Shown: in pieces, positions 52,103 to 61,526 of the stretch
How positions within the stretch are numbered: position 1 is the stretch's first letter
Layout: each line of letters begins with the position of its first letter
Origin: Variovorax sp. PAMC28562
GTDB taxonomy: Bacteria > Pseudomonadota > Gammaproteobacteria > Burkholderiales > Burkholderiaceae_C
Assembly (NCBI RefSeq): GCF_014303735.1
Contig: NZ_CP060296.1
Coordinates: 1,623,501 to 1,687,500, forward strand
DNA: 64,000 nt
Reading direction: 5' to 3'
Notes under the pieces: generated by a model
What the model was told of the DNA's origin: nothing
What the model saw: only the letters and a program-made list of their open reading frames with translations
Databases searched by the model: none
Translations under genes and position numbers: made by a program

Positions 52103-52987
52103 ATGAATAAAGACATAGGATTTCTCGGCCTTGGCAAGATGGGACTGCCAATGGCACGTCATCTTGCTGCCAATGGTCATTCAATCAGCGGCTTCGACCT
52201 TGTCGCGGATCGTAATTTGGCCGCGCAGGCCGCCGGTTTGCGTATTGCAGAGAGTGCTTTGCGCCTCGTCACTGAATGCGCCACCATCGTCTCCTCATTG
52301 CCGAACGACGACGCGCTCGAGGAGACGGCCCGCGTGATCGCGGCAAGTGCGCGTGCCGGCTCGGTCTACATCGACACCAGCACAGTTTCGATCGAGGCGT
52401 CGGCCCGGGTGGCGACAGTCTTGAGTGCAGCAGGTATTGCCTACCTGCGTTGTACGGTTTCGGGCAACAACCACATGGCAGAAGCTGCGCAGTTAACCGT
52501 GATGGTCTCCGGCCCGCGGGAGACCTTTGACGAAGCGCGCGCTATTTTCAATTCCTGGGGAGCGACTTGCTTCTACCTGGGTGATGCCGAGCAAGCGCGA
52601 CTGATGAAGCTGGTGATCAACTTGATGATCATGCTGACCTCTGGCATGTTGGCTGAAGCCCTGACGCTAGGTCGGAAGGGTGGTCTTGATTGGAACGACA
52701 TGTGGCAGGTCATTTCGGCGAGTGCGGTTGCTTCACCGATCGTCAAGGCCAAGGCAGCGATGCTCGGTCGACGCGATTTCAGTCCCACCTTCACAGTACA
52801 ACAGATGCGCAAGGACGTTGGCTTGATCCTGGATGCAGGAGCCGGATTGAACGTCCCGTTGGGCCTGACCGCGACTGCCGCGCAGTGGCTGGCGAGCGCT
52901 GCAGCCCAAGGTGGTGCCGAGGATGACTACGCGTATGTCATCAAGGTCGTCGAACAGGCGGCTGCAATGGATTCGTCTGCCGTCTAA
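52103..52987 (+). CDS. 3-hydroxyisobutyrate-dehydrogenase-family NAD(P)-dependent oxidoreductase
   Basis: A 294-residue protein from ATG 52103. Rossmann motif IGFLGLGKMGLPMARHLAAN; substrate-binding segment CTVSGNNHMAEAAQLTVMVS (variant of the DAPVSGG signature); and catalytic-type Lys in RLMKLVINLMIMLTSGMLAE. These beta-hydroxyacid dehydrogenases oxidise a secondary alcohol alpha to a carboxylate or similar. The VSGNN variant suggests an altered substrate. Part of the same gene series, 76 bp after the PRISE gene. Confidence 0.87.
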   Translation: MNKDIGFLGLGKMGLPMARHLAANGHSISGFDLVADRNLAAQAAGLRIAESALRLVTECATIVSSLPNDDALEETARVIAASARAGSVYIDTSTVSIEASARVATVLSAAGIAYLRCTVSGNNHMAEAAQLTVMVSGPRETFDEARAIFNSWGATCFYLGDAEQARLMKLVINLMIMLTSGMLAEALTLGRKGGLDWNDMWQVISASAVASPIVKAKAAMLGRRDFSPTFTVQQMRKDVGLILDAGAGLNVPLGLTATAAQWLASAAAQGGAEDDYAYVIKVVEQAAAMDSSAV

Positions 52988-53013
52988 TTTGTGTAATAGA
53001 ACATTGCTTCACG

Positions 53014-54072
53014 ATGCGCTTTATTTTCGATGCCAGACTGCCTAGAGTTCGATTTGGCGACGGTGAGTTAGCTCGCTTGCCAGACGAGGTTTCAGCCTTG
53101 GGTGCTAAACGAGTTTTAGTGCTTTGCACGCCGCAACAGCTAGAACACGCGCAACGTGTCTCAACGCTGCTCGGTCAGCAGGCCGTCGCCACCTTTGACC
53201 AAGCGGTGATGCACGTGCCGACCGAGACCGTGGCGGATGCCATCGCGGTCGCCGAGCGGGTTGATGCGGACCTTGCTGTAGCGATCGGCGGCGGTTCGAC
53301 CATCGGTTTAGCGAAGGCATTGGCGCTCAAGCGCAACCTGCCTTTCATTGCCATTCCTACGACTTACGCCGGCAGCGAGATGACGCCGATCTACGGCCTG
53401 ACGGAGCAGGGTCGCAAGCTCACAGGCCGCGATCCCAAGGTCCTGGCACGTTCGGTTATCTACGATCCCGAATTGTCTCGGGAATTACCGATTGGACTGA
53501 CGGTCACGAGTGGTTTGAACGCCATCGCTCATGCAGTCGAGGGAATGTACGCGAGCGATGGCAACCCGGTGATCAGCCTGATGGCCGAAGAAGGTATTCG
53601 AGCGATGGCGGTAGCCATCGCTGGGCTCGTGACCGCGCCGTCGGATCCCGTGTTCAGGTCACAGGCATTGCAGGGAGCTTGGTTGTGCGGCACGGTCCTT
53701 GGCAATTCTGGAATGGGACTGCATCACAAGCTCTGCCATACGCTTGGGGGCAGCTTCAACTTACCGCATGCCGAAGTACATAGCGTCATCTTGCCCCACG
53801 CACTTGCGTACAACGAGCCCATGGTTCCTGACATCGCTGCACGGATTGCTGCGGCTTTGGGTGGAGCAGGCACTGCGTCGAGCCAGTTGTTCGCGTTGGC
53901 AAAAAAAGCCGGTGCGCCGCTCAGCCTGCGCGAGATCGGCATGCGTGAGGCGGACCTCGACCAAGCCACCAGTCTGGTATTCGAACAGCGCTATCCGAAC
54001 CCCCGACCACTGGAAGAGTTGGCAATACGCAAGCTTTTGCAACGTGCCTTCGATGGCTCGCCACCGTTGTAG
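53014..54072 (+). CDS. Maleylacetate reductase (iron-containing alcohol dehydrogenase family)
   Basis: A 352-residue protein. Typical features: LAVAIGGGSTIGLAKALALK, IPTTYAGSEMTPIYGLTEQG and the metal-binding histidines in NAIAHAVEGMY, GLHHKLCHTLGGSFNLPHAE and HSVILPHALAYN. Maleylacetate reductase turns maleylacetate, the product of hydroxyquinol cleavage, into 3-oxoadipate with NAD(P)H. It lies directly upstream of the hydroxyquinol dioxygenase, the expected partner. Confidence 0.92.
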   Translation: MRFIFDARLPRVRFGDGELARLPDEVSALGAKRVLVLCTPQQLEHAQRVSTLLGQQAVATFDQAVMHVPTETVADAIAVAERVDADLAVAIGGGSTIGLAKALALKRNLPFIAIPTTYAGSEMTPIYGLTEQGRKLTGRDPKVLARSVIYDPELSRELPIGLTVTSGLNAIAHAVEGMYASDGNPVISLMAEEGIRAMAVAIAGLVTAPSDPVFRSQALQGAWLCGTVLGNSGMGLHHKLCHTLGGSFNLPHAEVHSVILPHALAYNEPMVPDIAARIAAALGGAGTASSQLFALAKKAGAPLSLREIGMREADLDQATSLVFEQRYPNPRPLEELAIRKLLQRAFDGSPPL

Positions 54073-54112
54073 TCCGGTTTTTAAATCTTCACGACATTCA
54101 ATTCGAGAAAAC

Positions 54113-54991
54113 ATGATCAACATTGACGAGCGGACAATCACCGATGCGGTTGTGCAGTCCTTCGCCACTTGCCCAGATTTGCGTCTGCGTGCCATCCTTA
54201 CGCGCCTCGTACACCATTTGCACGACTTTGCACGCGAAGTCAAATTGACAGAAGCCGAGTGGCTCGCTGGTATCCAGTTCCTTACAGACGCCGGCGACAT
54301 CACTGACGCTAAGCGCCAAGAGTTCATTCTGCTGTCCGATACGCTGGGTTTGTCTACGCTGGTGACTGCACAGAACAATCAGCGGCCCGCGGGCTGTACA
54401 GAAGCGACCGTGTTCGGACCCTTCTTCGTGGAGGGCGCGCCTGAAGTCGCCAATGGTGCAGACATCGCTAATGGCGCCAAAGGGCTGCCGTGCTACGTCC
54501 GAGGCTCGGTCAAAGGACTCGATGGATTGCCGATTCTTGAGGCGACGATCGACGTCTGGCAGTCCGATGACGACGGTTTCTACGATGTTCAACACCCAGA
54601 CTTAGAGCAACACCAGGCTCGGGCGCGACTCAGAAACCGTAGCGATGGAACGTTCGATTTTCGATCTATCGTCGCGGTGCCGTACCAGATTCCCAAGGAT
54701 GGCCCCGTCGGTAAGATGCTGGAAGCGACCGGGCGGCATGCGTGGCGGCCGGCCCACTTGCACTTCATGATCGTCGCACCTGGATATGAACGTCTCATTA
54801 CGCATGTATTCCGTTCGGATGGACCTTACCTGGAATCCGACGCGGTTTTTGGCGTTCGATCAACCCTCATCGCCGACTGGCAACGACACGAGCCAGGCAT
54901 GGCTCCCGATGGGGCGGTGCTCGCGGTGCCATTCTTTACCCTTGACTATGCGTTTGTGTTGAATCGCAGTATCGCTACAGCATCGCGATGA
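54113..54991 (+). CDS. Hydroxyquinol 1,2-dioxygenase (intradiol ring-cleaving, Fe(III))
   Basis: A 292-residue intradiol dioxygenase from ATG 54113. An N-terminal helical linker domain (VVQSFATCPDLRLRAILTRL) is followed by the catalytic domain. Iron ligands are visible: Tyr157 in DDGFYDVQ, Tyr191 in VPYQIP, His215 and His217 in RPAHLHFMI. VFGPFFVEGAPEVANGADIA is the family start of the catalytic core. It cleaves hydroxyquinol to maleylacetate, passed on to the maleylacetate reductase. Catechol 1,2-dioxygenase is an alternative, but the reductase partner favours hydroxyquinol. Its stop overlaps the next gene. Confidence 0.92.
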   Translation: MINIDERTITDAVVQSFATCPDLRLRAILTRLVHHLHDFAREVKLTEAEWLAGIQFLTDAGDITDAKRQEFILLSDTLGLSTLVTAQNNQRPAGCTEATVFGPFFVEGAPEVANGADIANGAKGLPCYVRGSVKGLDGLPILEATIDVWQSDDDGFYDVQHPDLEQHQARARLRNRSDGTFDFRSIVAVPYQIPKDGPVGKMLEATGRHAWRPAHLHFMIVAPGYERLITHVFRSDGPYLESDAVFGVRSTLIADWQRHEPGMAPDGAVLAVPFFTLDYAFVLNRSIATASR

Positions 54992-55302
54992 TTCGGCAAA
55001 TTGTGATGTGGAGTGTTCGTGGCGATACCCCGCCGGAGCGGCAAGTCGCGCGCGAGCGGGTTCGGGATGCATTCGAGAGTTTGAGAGGCCGCATTCCCGG
55101 CATGACTCGGTTAGAGATCGGACTTAACATTAGCAGTGCTGACTATGCTTGTGATGTGGTTCTTGTCTCGGATTTTGTCAGCAGAGATGCATTGGAAGCC
55201 TATGCCATTCATGCTGAGCACAAACGTGTGAGAGCCGAGCTTGACACCCTGCGACTCACCAGATATCAGATTGACTACGTTGTTGTCGAAGAGCCGTACT
55301 GA
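54988..55302 (+). CDS. Dabb (stress-responsive A/B-barrel) domain protein
   Basis: A 104-residue protein beginning in an ATGA overlap with the dioxygenase. The pattern MIRQIVMWSVRGDTPPERQV, a helix with ESLRGRIPGMTRLEIGLNIS, DVVLVSDFVSRDALEAYAIH then AEHKRV fits the dimeric Dabb alpha/beta barrel. Dabb proteins include olivetolic-acid cyclase and other ring-forming or tautomerising enzymes. Here it could assist aromatisation or protect a reactive quinone. Last gene of the series. Confidence 0.85.
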   Translation: MIRQIVMWSVRGDTPPERQVARERVRDAFESLRGRIPGMTRLEIGLNISSADYACDVVLVSDFVSRDALEAYAIHAEHKRVRAELDTLRLTRYQIDYVVVEEPY

Positions 55303-55354
55303 GGTGGCAATCTAGTCTAATTCTTCCAACTCAGCGGATTGGCGGGAGCCGCGT

Positions 55355-56404
55355 TCAATGTCCAAGATGCTTTCCGAAGAAGCTGGCGATCTCGTCGAAC
55401 GCTTCTTTGGTCTCAGGCACACGATCGTCGAATTGATATTGGGCATGCGATTGCCCCTCAAAGACGACCAGATCGGCGGGTACGCCTGCCCTGCGTAGCT
55501 CGCGGTGGACCCGAACGGTATTGCTCAACAGAAGGTCGCGCGTTCCTGTGGTCAGTATTGCGGGAGGGAAGCCGTGCATATCGCCATAGACCGGAGAGAG
55601 CAGCGGATCCTTTAGGTCGTGGCCTTTGGCGTAAATCAGAGTCCCGGCATCGCAGAAGCCGTCACGGGACACAAGAATATTGTCGACCTTCTCATTGGTA
55701 TAAAAACTGTCGCCCGTCTTCGTCACGTCGGACATCGGCGTCCCAGGAGCAATGGCGCCCGGTACGGGGAGTCCTTGCGCCCGCGCGTTCAACACCATTT
55801 CGAGTGTCAATGCGCCACCGGCCGACGTTCCAAAAAATGCAACATTCTTTGAAGGCGTGTTTTTCAAAACGGCCTTGTAAACGTTCACCGCGTCATCTAG
55901 CGCAGCGGGGAAATAAGCCTCTGGGGGCATGCGATAGTCGACAGAGATAACTTTATAGTGCCCGAAGCCGGCCATCATGATGGCCTCAGTTGTGCCGGAT
56001 TCGCCGGGAAACAGAACATAGCAGCCGCCGTGCACATGAATCAGAACCTTGTCGCGGTTTTCTGGTGGAATTACATCGGGCGTAATGGTGAATACTTTGA
56101 CACCATCGACAGTTGACGCCGTTGACTTTACGTGCAGCCGTTCAAGCATCCCCGGAATTCCTTTGACGGCGTTAGCGGCCTGGACATCCGCATACTTTCT
56201 TGCCTCGTCACCGGTTTTCCAAAGCTTGTCCCAATCTGGGTTCAGCGGCGCTGCAATAAAGGCTTGCATGCCGGTGCTGATGCCTGCGGTCGGTACGGGC
56301 AAGCTCTTGGCAGGGACCTGTAGTGGTGAAGCGATGTCGACTGCAAAAGCATGCTGGGCAGCCAGTATCGAAGCGGCCAAAAATATTGTCTTTATGGTAC
56401 TCAT
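55355..56404 (-). CDS. Exported alpha/beta hydrolase, hormone-sensitive-lipase-like esterase
   Basis: A 349-residue protein with a signal peptide (MSTIKTIFLAASILAAQHAF ending AFAVD). The esterase fold shows the oxyanion motif HVHGGCYVLF (HGGG variant with Cys), ISVDYRMPPEAYFPAALDDA, nucleophile GTSAGGALTLE, and a C-terminal FEGQSHAQY with the catalytic His. Acts in the periplasm on short-chain esters. Convergent with the hydroxyquinol gene series; it could release a phenolic or polyol from an ester, but that is speculative. Confidence 0.87.
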   Translation of the reverse strand: MSTIKTIFLAASILAAQHAFAVDIASPLQVPAKSLPVPTAGISTGMQAFIAAPLNPDWDKLWKTGDEARKYADVQAANAVKGIPGMLERLHVKSTASTVDGVKVFTITPDVIPPENRDKVLIHVHGGCYVLFPGESGTTEAIMMAGFGHYKVISVDYRMPPEAYFPAALDDAVNVYKAVLKNTPSKNVAFFGTSAGGALTLEMVLNARAQGLPVPGAIAPGTPMSDVTKTGDSFYTNEKVDNILVSRDGFCDAGTLIYAKGHDLKDPLLSPVYGDMHGFPPAILTTGTRDLLLSNTVRVHRELRRAGVPADLVVFEGQSHAQYQFDDRVPETKEAFDEIASFFGKHLGH

Positions 56405-56872
56405 GCGAGGTCTTTCGTTCTGGGAAAATTGATTTCGTGCAGTCGCGAAGAAAACTGTGCATCACGGTTTGACTTCAACAGATTGCGCTATCTGCAGATG
56501 AATATTCGTACTGGCTTCTCTATTGGCTCGTGTCGGTAACACTCGCTTCTAGGCCGTATCGAAGGCGCCAGATCGGCGCCTATCGTCGACGGGACTCAGT
56601 GACTATGGGGCTGCCGGGACTTTTTCAACGGTAGCGGTAGTTAAGCAATGGTTAACGTGTGCTTAACAATCGGGACGCGTTGCCGCCGGCCGTAAATTGG
56701 CCTCCCCAGGCGTCAAGATTCAACCGGCGCAGACAGGCCAAGCCTTACCGCTTCAGTCCACGCCCGCCACCGGCGCTTGGCGAATCTAATTCGCACTTCG
56801 TCGCAAGGCACGCGACCGTCTGCAAGGTCTTCCAGACAATCGCCGACGTCGTCTCCACTGAAGGCCATCACC
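56405..56872. other. 468-bp intergenic region without a recognisable gene
   Basis: Lower-GC gap between the two divergent exported hydrolases. It holds a 28-bp partial palindrome at 56640-56667 (annotated separately). Reading frames in it look non-coding. The rest shows no further structure that I can support. Confidence 0.6.
56640..56667. promoter_or_regulatory. Extended dyad GTTAAGCA-N12-TGCTTAAC with central GTTAAC
   Basis: Perfect 8-bp outer arms (56640-56647, 56660-56667) share one centre of symmetry with a 6-bp palindrome GTTAAC at 56651-56656. It lies in the long divergent gap, 205 bp before the dienelactone-hydrolase-like gene. The nested symmetry suggests an operator for a dimeric regulator; no regulator gene is adjacent. 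Confidence 0.45.
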
Positions 56873-57901
56873 ATGAATACGTTCACCTCCAAATTGCGCT
56901 CCGCCGCCACCGCCATTGGCACCACCATCGCGCTCACGCTCGCCGGCACCTGCGTTCATGCCGCAGGCTTCCAACGCGGCTTTGCCGCCGATCCCGATGG
57001 CAAACCATTGGAGATCGGCATCTGGTACCCGAGCGAGGCCACAGCCCGGCCGGTGACGATGGGGCCGACGACGATGAGCGTTGCGGTCGACGGCCCGGTG
57101 CAAGGCAAGGCGCTGCCGCTGGTGGTGATGTCGCATGGAAACGGCGGCTCGTTTCTCGGGCACTACGACACGGCCATTGCGCTGGCCGACGCGGGCTTCG
57201 TCGTTGCCGCCGTCACCCACACGGGGGACAACTATGCAGACCAGAGCCGCAGCACCGACGTGATGGACCGGCCGCGCCACATGAGCAGGGTGATCGACCA
57301 CATGCTGTCGGCCTGGGATGGTCGCGGCACGATCGATGCGGCGCGCATCGGCATGTTCGGCTTTTCTTCGGGCGGCTTCACCACGCTGGTGAGCATTGGG
57401 GGCGTTCCGGATTTTTCGACAATCGGGTCGATGTGCCGCCAGTATCCCGGCGACTTCGCATGCCAGCTCATCGCCAAGAGCGGCGGCAATGTCACGGCGC
57501 CGCACACGTCTGCAACAGCCCGTGCGGCCGACCCTCGCATCAAGGCCGCGGTGGTGGCCGCACCCGCGCTCGGCTTCGCTTTTTCTCCGGACGGGCTCGC
57601 TAACGTCAGGGTGCCCGTCCAGCTATGGCGCGCCGAAAACGATCTGATCCTCCCGCACCCGCGCTATGCCGAAGCCGTGCGGCTCGCGCTGCCGGACGCG
57701 CGGCAGATGCTGGACTATCGCGTCGTTCCCAATGCCGGGCACTACGACTTTCTGGTGCCGTGCAGCAGTGCCCTGGCGTCGATCGCGCCCGCCATTTGCA
57801 GCAGTGCTCCCGGCTTCGACCGGACAGCGTTTCACGCAAGCTTCAACGCGGCGGTCGTGGGCTTTTTCAGCAAGACGTTAGGTGTCGGTTCGCACACTTG
57901 A
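56873..57901 (+). CDS. Exported dienelactone-hydrolase/PAF-acetylhydrolase-like alpha/beta hydrolase
   Basis: A 342-residue protein from ATG 56873, with a signal peptide (TAIGTTIALTLAGTCVHAAG). IGIWYPSEATARPVTMGP and PLVVMSHGNGGSFLGHYDTA are typical of predicted dienelactone hydrolases. The nucleophile lies in GMFGFSSGGFTTLV, an acid in WRAENDLILPHPRY, and His in VVPNAGHYDFLVP. It has internal cysteines (SMCRQYPGDFACQ and VPCSSALASIAPAICSS) that could form disulfides in the periplasm. Substrate unknown. Confidence 0.85.
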   Translation: MNTFTSKLRSAATAIGTTIALTLAGTCVHAAGFQRGFAADPDGKPLEIGIWYPSEATARPVTMGPTTMSVAVDGPVQGKALPLVVMSHGNGGSFLGHYDTAIALADAGFVVAAVTHTGDNYADQSRSTDVMDRPRHMSRVIDHMLSAWDGRGTIDAARIGMFGFSSGGFTTLVSIGGVPDFSTIGSMCRQYPGDFACQLIAKSGGNVTAPHTSATARAADPRIKAAVVAAPALGFAFSPDGLANVRVPVQLWRAENDLILPHPRYAEAVRLALPDARQMLDYRVVPNAGHYDFLVPCSSALASIAPAICSSAPGFDRTAFHASFNAAVVGFFSKTLGVGSHT

Positions 57902-58009
57902 TCCGGTTGATGCCACGGTGAGCGTCCATCGAACACGTTTCGCACGCATGAAAATTCGGGCTTTCTGCTGACGGAGGAAATCGGTTCCGACGAGATAATT
58001 TCGGCAGCC

Positions 58010-60487
58010 ATGACCACTGACTCCACCACGCCCGCTTCACTCGCAGCGTCCAGCACGTCTGTCTTCGATTCGGGCGGCGGTGTCATGGGCGCCCGGTTGC
58101 GCGCTTTTGGCTGGGCCGGCACGCCACTCGGCGCCATCCAAGACTGGACGAGCGCGCTGCGTGTCGCGGTCGATCTCATGATGTCGTCGCACTTTCCGTC
58201 GTGCTTGTTCTGGGGCCCGGACCTGGTGGCCATCTATAACAATGGCTACCTCCCCATCCTCGGCGAAAAGCCGGAGGCGCTGGGGCAGCCCATGCGGGTT
58301 ACGTGGCATGAGACGTGGGAGCAGCTCGAACCGATTGCTGATAAGGCGCTCAGAGGCGAGTCGACCTACATCGAAAACTTCATGATCACCATCGACCGGC
58401 ATGGCTATCTTGAAGACGCGTACTTCACGTTTTGCTACAGCCCGGTGCGTGACGATCGCGGCCGCATCGTGGCGTTGCTCGACACGGTCACGGAAACGAC
58501 GGCGCAGGTGCGAGCTGCGCGAGACGCGCTCGACGAACGCGGGCGGCTGCAGCAACTTCTCCAGCAAATGCCGGGCTTCGTGGCCTTGCTCAACGGTTCG
58601 TCCCACGTGTACGGCTACGTCAACGACGCATACATCGCCGTTGCCGGCTCGCGTAACTATCTAGGCAGGACCGTGCGCGAAGTCCTCCCCGATCTGGGAG
58701 GCCAGGGCTTCTACGAAATGCTCGATGGCGTCTATGCGACCGGCGAAGCGGTCCACGCCAAAGCCCTGCCGATCCGGTTGACCGGCCTCAGCACCATGCG
58801 CTACATCGACCTTCTGTTGGAGCCCATGCGCGATGCCGAGGGCCGCATCAGCGGCATCTTCGTGGGCGGCTATGACATCACCGACCGGATCGAGGCCGAG
58901 GCCAGGCTGAGTGATTTGAATGTCGAGCTCGAGCGCAAGGTGATCGAACGGTCGCAGGCGCGTGGCCGTACCTGGCAGGCCAGTCCCGATTTGCTCGGTG
59001 CGCTCAACGGCGAGGGCTATTTCCAGACATCCAATCCGGCGTGGCATTCGATGCTCGGCTGGACCGAGCAGGAAGTCACCAGCATGTCGATGTTCGAACT
59101 CTTGCATCCGGACGATGTGGAGCGCACGCGCAGCGGGTTCAACCTGACCCAGCATGGGCAGCCCGCCATCCGGTTCCCCAATCGGTACCGGCGCAAAGAC
59201 GGCGGCTATAGATGGATTTCGTGGGTCGGTGTGCCCGAGGACGGTCTGGTCTATTGCAGCGGGCGTGACATCACCGACGAGATGGAGCAGGCCGAAGCGC
59301 TCGAACGCACGCAAGACGCGCTGCGGCAGGCGCAGAAGATGGAGGCGCTCGGCCAGCTCACCGGCGGCATCGCGCACGACTTCAACAACATGTTGCAGGG
59401 CATCGTCATGCCGCTGCAGTTGATCCGTAAACGGATCGAGGCCGGCCGCTATGACGGGCTCGACCGGTATGTGCAGGCCGGGCTGGAATCCGCCCGGCGG
59501 GCAGCATCGATCACGCAACGACTGCTGGCGTTTTCTCGTCGGCAGCCGTTGGCCAACCAGAACGTCGAAGTCGCCGGCACGCTGTTGGGGCTGGAAGAGA
59601 TCATCCGCAATGCGGCGGGCGAAAACATCGGGATTTTCATCCGCATAGAGGCCGGGCTATGGAACGTGCTGACCGATGCGCACCAGTTCGAAAGCGCCAT
59701 CATCAATCTCGTCATCAACGCGCGAGACGCCTTGCCCAACGGGGGCGAGGTCACCCTCAGTGCGCGTAACGTGCACATCGGGACGACCGAAGCGCGCTTT
59801 ACGGAAGGCCTGGACAGCGGCGACTACGTTCAGGTCGACGTGCGCGACACGGGGATCGGGATGCCGCCCGACGTTCTTGCAAAGGCGTTCGAACCTTTCT
59901 TTACGACCAAGCCGATGGGGCAGGGGACCGGGCTGGGCCTGTCGATGATCTACGGCTATGCAAGGCAGTCCCGGGGTACCGTCATCATCGAAAGCATCGA
60001 GGGCTCCGGTACCTGCGTGCAACTCTATCTGCCTCGTTCCACAGCGATCGAAACACACAAGGGGGAGGGACCGGTTGTTCCCCCATCACGTTCCACCGCC
60101 TCGCGCTGCATTCTCGTGGTGGAGGACGACAACGTAGTGCGTCGCATGGTCGTGGAGCTGCTGCGCGACCACGGCTATCAGGTGCTGGAGGCCGGCGACG
60201 GTGCCGCGGGCATGGCGCTGCTCGAGGGCTCGATCGCGGTGGACCTGTTGCTCTCCGACGTGGGCTTGCCCGGGCCGAATGGCCGGCAGCTCGCCGACTT
60301 CGCCCAGTCCCGCTTCCCGGAGATGAAGATCATCCTGATGACGGGCTACGCCGCGCACGTCGCGACCGACACGGCACAACTGAACCAGGGCGTCGTGCTG
60401 ATGATCAAGCCGTTCGATGCCGACACTTTGCTAGCCAAAGTGTCGACCGTCCTCGCACTGCGAGAAGCTGTGGGTGCACTGCATTGA
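58010..60487 (+). CDS. Hybrid sensor histidine kinase with PAS domains and C-terminal receiver
   Basis: An 825-residue cytoplasmic kinase. Three PAS-like sensory regions (about 30-165, 175-300 and 320-430; the first has [20 protein letters not shown]). HisKA with phospho-acceptor His456 in [13 protein letters not shown]. ATPase domain with [24 protein letters not shown] and [13 protein letters not shown]. Receiver with acidic VVEDDN and phospho-acceptor Asp750 in [13 protein letters not shown]. No membrane helices. The final output partner is not adjacent. Convergent with a Crp-like gene. Confidence 0.92.
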   Translation: MTTDSTTPASLAASSTSVFDSGGGVMGARLRAFGWAGTPLGAIQDWTSALRVAVDLMMSSHFPSCLFWGPDLVAIYNNGYLPILGEKPEALGQPMRVTWHETWEQLEPIADKALRGESTYIENFMITIDRHGYLEDAYFTFCYSPVRDDRGRIVALLDTVTETTAQVRAARDALDERGRLQQLLQQMPGFVALLNGSSHVYGYVNDAYIAVAGSRNYLGRTVREVLPDLGGQGFYEMLDGVYATGEAVHAKALPIRLTGLSTMRYIDLLLEPMRDAEGRISGIFVGGYDITDRIEAEARLSDLNVELERKVIERSQARGRTWQASPDLLGALNGEGYFQTSNPAWHSMLGWTEQEVTSMSMFELLHPDDVERTRSGFNLTQHGQPAIRFPNRYRRKDGGYRWISWVGVPEDGLVYCSGRDITDEMEQAEALERTQDALRQAQKMEALGQLTGGIAHDFNNMLQGIVMPLQLIRKRIEAGRYDGLDRYVQAGLESARRAASITQRLLAFSRRQPLANQNVEVAGTLLGLEEIIRNAAGENIGIFIRIEAGLWNVLTDAHQFESAIINLVINARDALPNGGEVTLSARNVHIGTTEARFTEGLDSGDYVQVDVRDTGIGMPPDVLAKAFEPFFTTKPMGQGTGLGLSMIYGYARQSRGTVIIESIEGSGTCVQLYLPRSTAIETHKGEGPVVPPSRSTASRCILVVEDDNVVRRMVVELLRDHGYQVLEAGDGAAGMALLEGSIAVDLLLSDVGLPGPNGRQLADFAQSRFPEMKIILMTGYAAHVATDTAQLNQGVVLMIKPFDADTLLAKVSTVLALREAVGALH

Positions 60488-60536
60488 TTGGGGATGCTGG
60501 CCACACCCGGCGTGGAAGATCCCGGGCCTGGCTTTA

Positions 60537-61271
60537 CTACGTCGCGGCACGCAGGGCGGGCAACAGGCGGTCGTACTCGTGCCTCACCACGGCATAGCAT
60601 TCGCAGGTGCGCGCTTCGAGTCCTTCCCGGTCCAGTACGGTGATCTTGCCGCGCGCATAGCGGATGAGCTTGCTTTTCTTGAGCTTGTTGGCGGCTTCGG
60701 TTACGCCTTCGCGGCGCACGCCGAGCATGTTGCCGATGAGTTCCTGCGTCATCACCAATTGGTCGCCCTGCAGCCGATCCAGGCTGAGCAGGAGCCAGCG
60801 GCAAAGCTGCTGATCGACCGAGTGATGGCGGTTGCACACAGCGGTTTGCGACATCTGAGCAACGAGCGCCTGCGTGTATCTCAGCAAGAGGTGCATGGCC
60901 TGACCGCCGCGCTCGAATTCCTGTTTCAGCGCTATCGCCGGCAACCGAAACCCGTGACCTCCGCTTTGCACCACGATCCGGCTCGTGGCAGAGCCGCCAC
61001 CCATAAAAAGCGAGATGCCGACAATTCCTTCGTTGCCGACCACAGCCACTTCGGCGGAGGCGCCTGTGTCCATCACGTACAGCAAGGACACGATGGCCGT
61101 CGTCGGGAAGTAGACGAACTTCATCGTCTGGTTGGATTCGGCCAGGACCAGGCCCAGGGGCAACGCGACGAACTCAAGGTCAGAAGACCAGCGCTCGCGC
61201 TCTGCTGCACTCAATGCCGCCAGAAGCAAATTGGCTTTCAGGTCCTCGTTGGGGAGCGTCTTGGTTGCCAT
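60537..61271 (-). CDS. Crp/Fnr-family transcriptional regulator
   Basis: A 244-residue protein. The cyclic-nucleotide-like barrel shows FVYFPTTAIVSLLYVMDTGA and AEVAVVGNEGIVGISLFMGG, a variant common in Burkholderiales stress regulators. The Crp helix-turn-helix is QLVMTQELIGNMLGVRREGV then TEAANKL. It is divergent from the RsbQ-like/PAS kinase pair with 255 bp between. It may respond to the same stress, but no direct link is visible. Confidence 0.88.
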   Translation of the reverse strand: MATKTLPNEDLKANLLLAALSAAERERWSSDLEFVALPLGLVLAESNQTMKFVYFPTTAIVSLLYVMDTGASAEVAVVGNEGIVGISLFMGGGSATSRIVVQSGGHGFRLPAIALKQEFERGGQAMHLLLRYTQALVAQMSQTAVCNRHHSVDQQLCRWLLLSLDRLQGDQLVMTQELIGNMLGVRREGVTEAANKLKKSKLIRYARGKITVLDREGLEARTCECYAVVRHEYDRLLPALRAAT

Positions 61272-61526
61272 GAGTACTCCGGTGTTGGCTCGGTCAAGTT
61301 GAAACTCGGGAGAAGTTAAAACTTTCGGCCACTGTCAAAAATACGACTTACGGCTGATGTGGCTTGTCGGGAATTAGCCCGATATCTCTACAGCTGTTCG
61401 GGTTGCCCTTGCACAGGCGTCGCGTTGACGGGGGCAAGGTGCCGATCGGGGATAATTTCGGGGGAGATTTTCTGGCGGCCGAGCGATGCGTTTGCAACGC
61501 TGCCTCAACCGGTCGAAGGAGACCTT

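Noticed and set aside
61425..61456. TTGACG...GATAAT promoter for the RsbQ-like gene
   Set aside because: Spacer of 20 bp; suggestive only.
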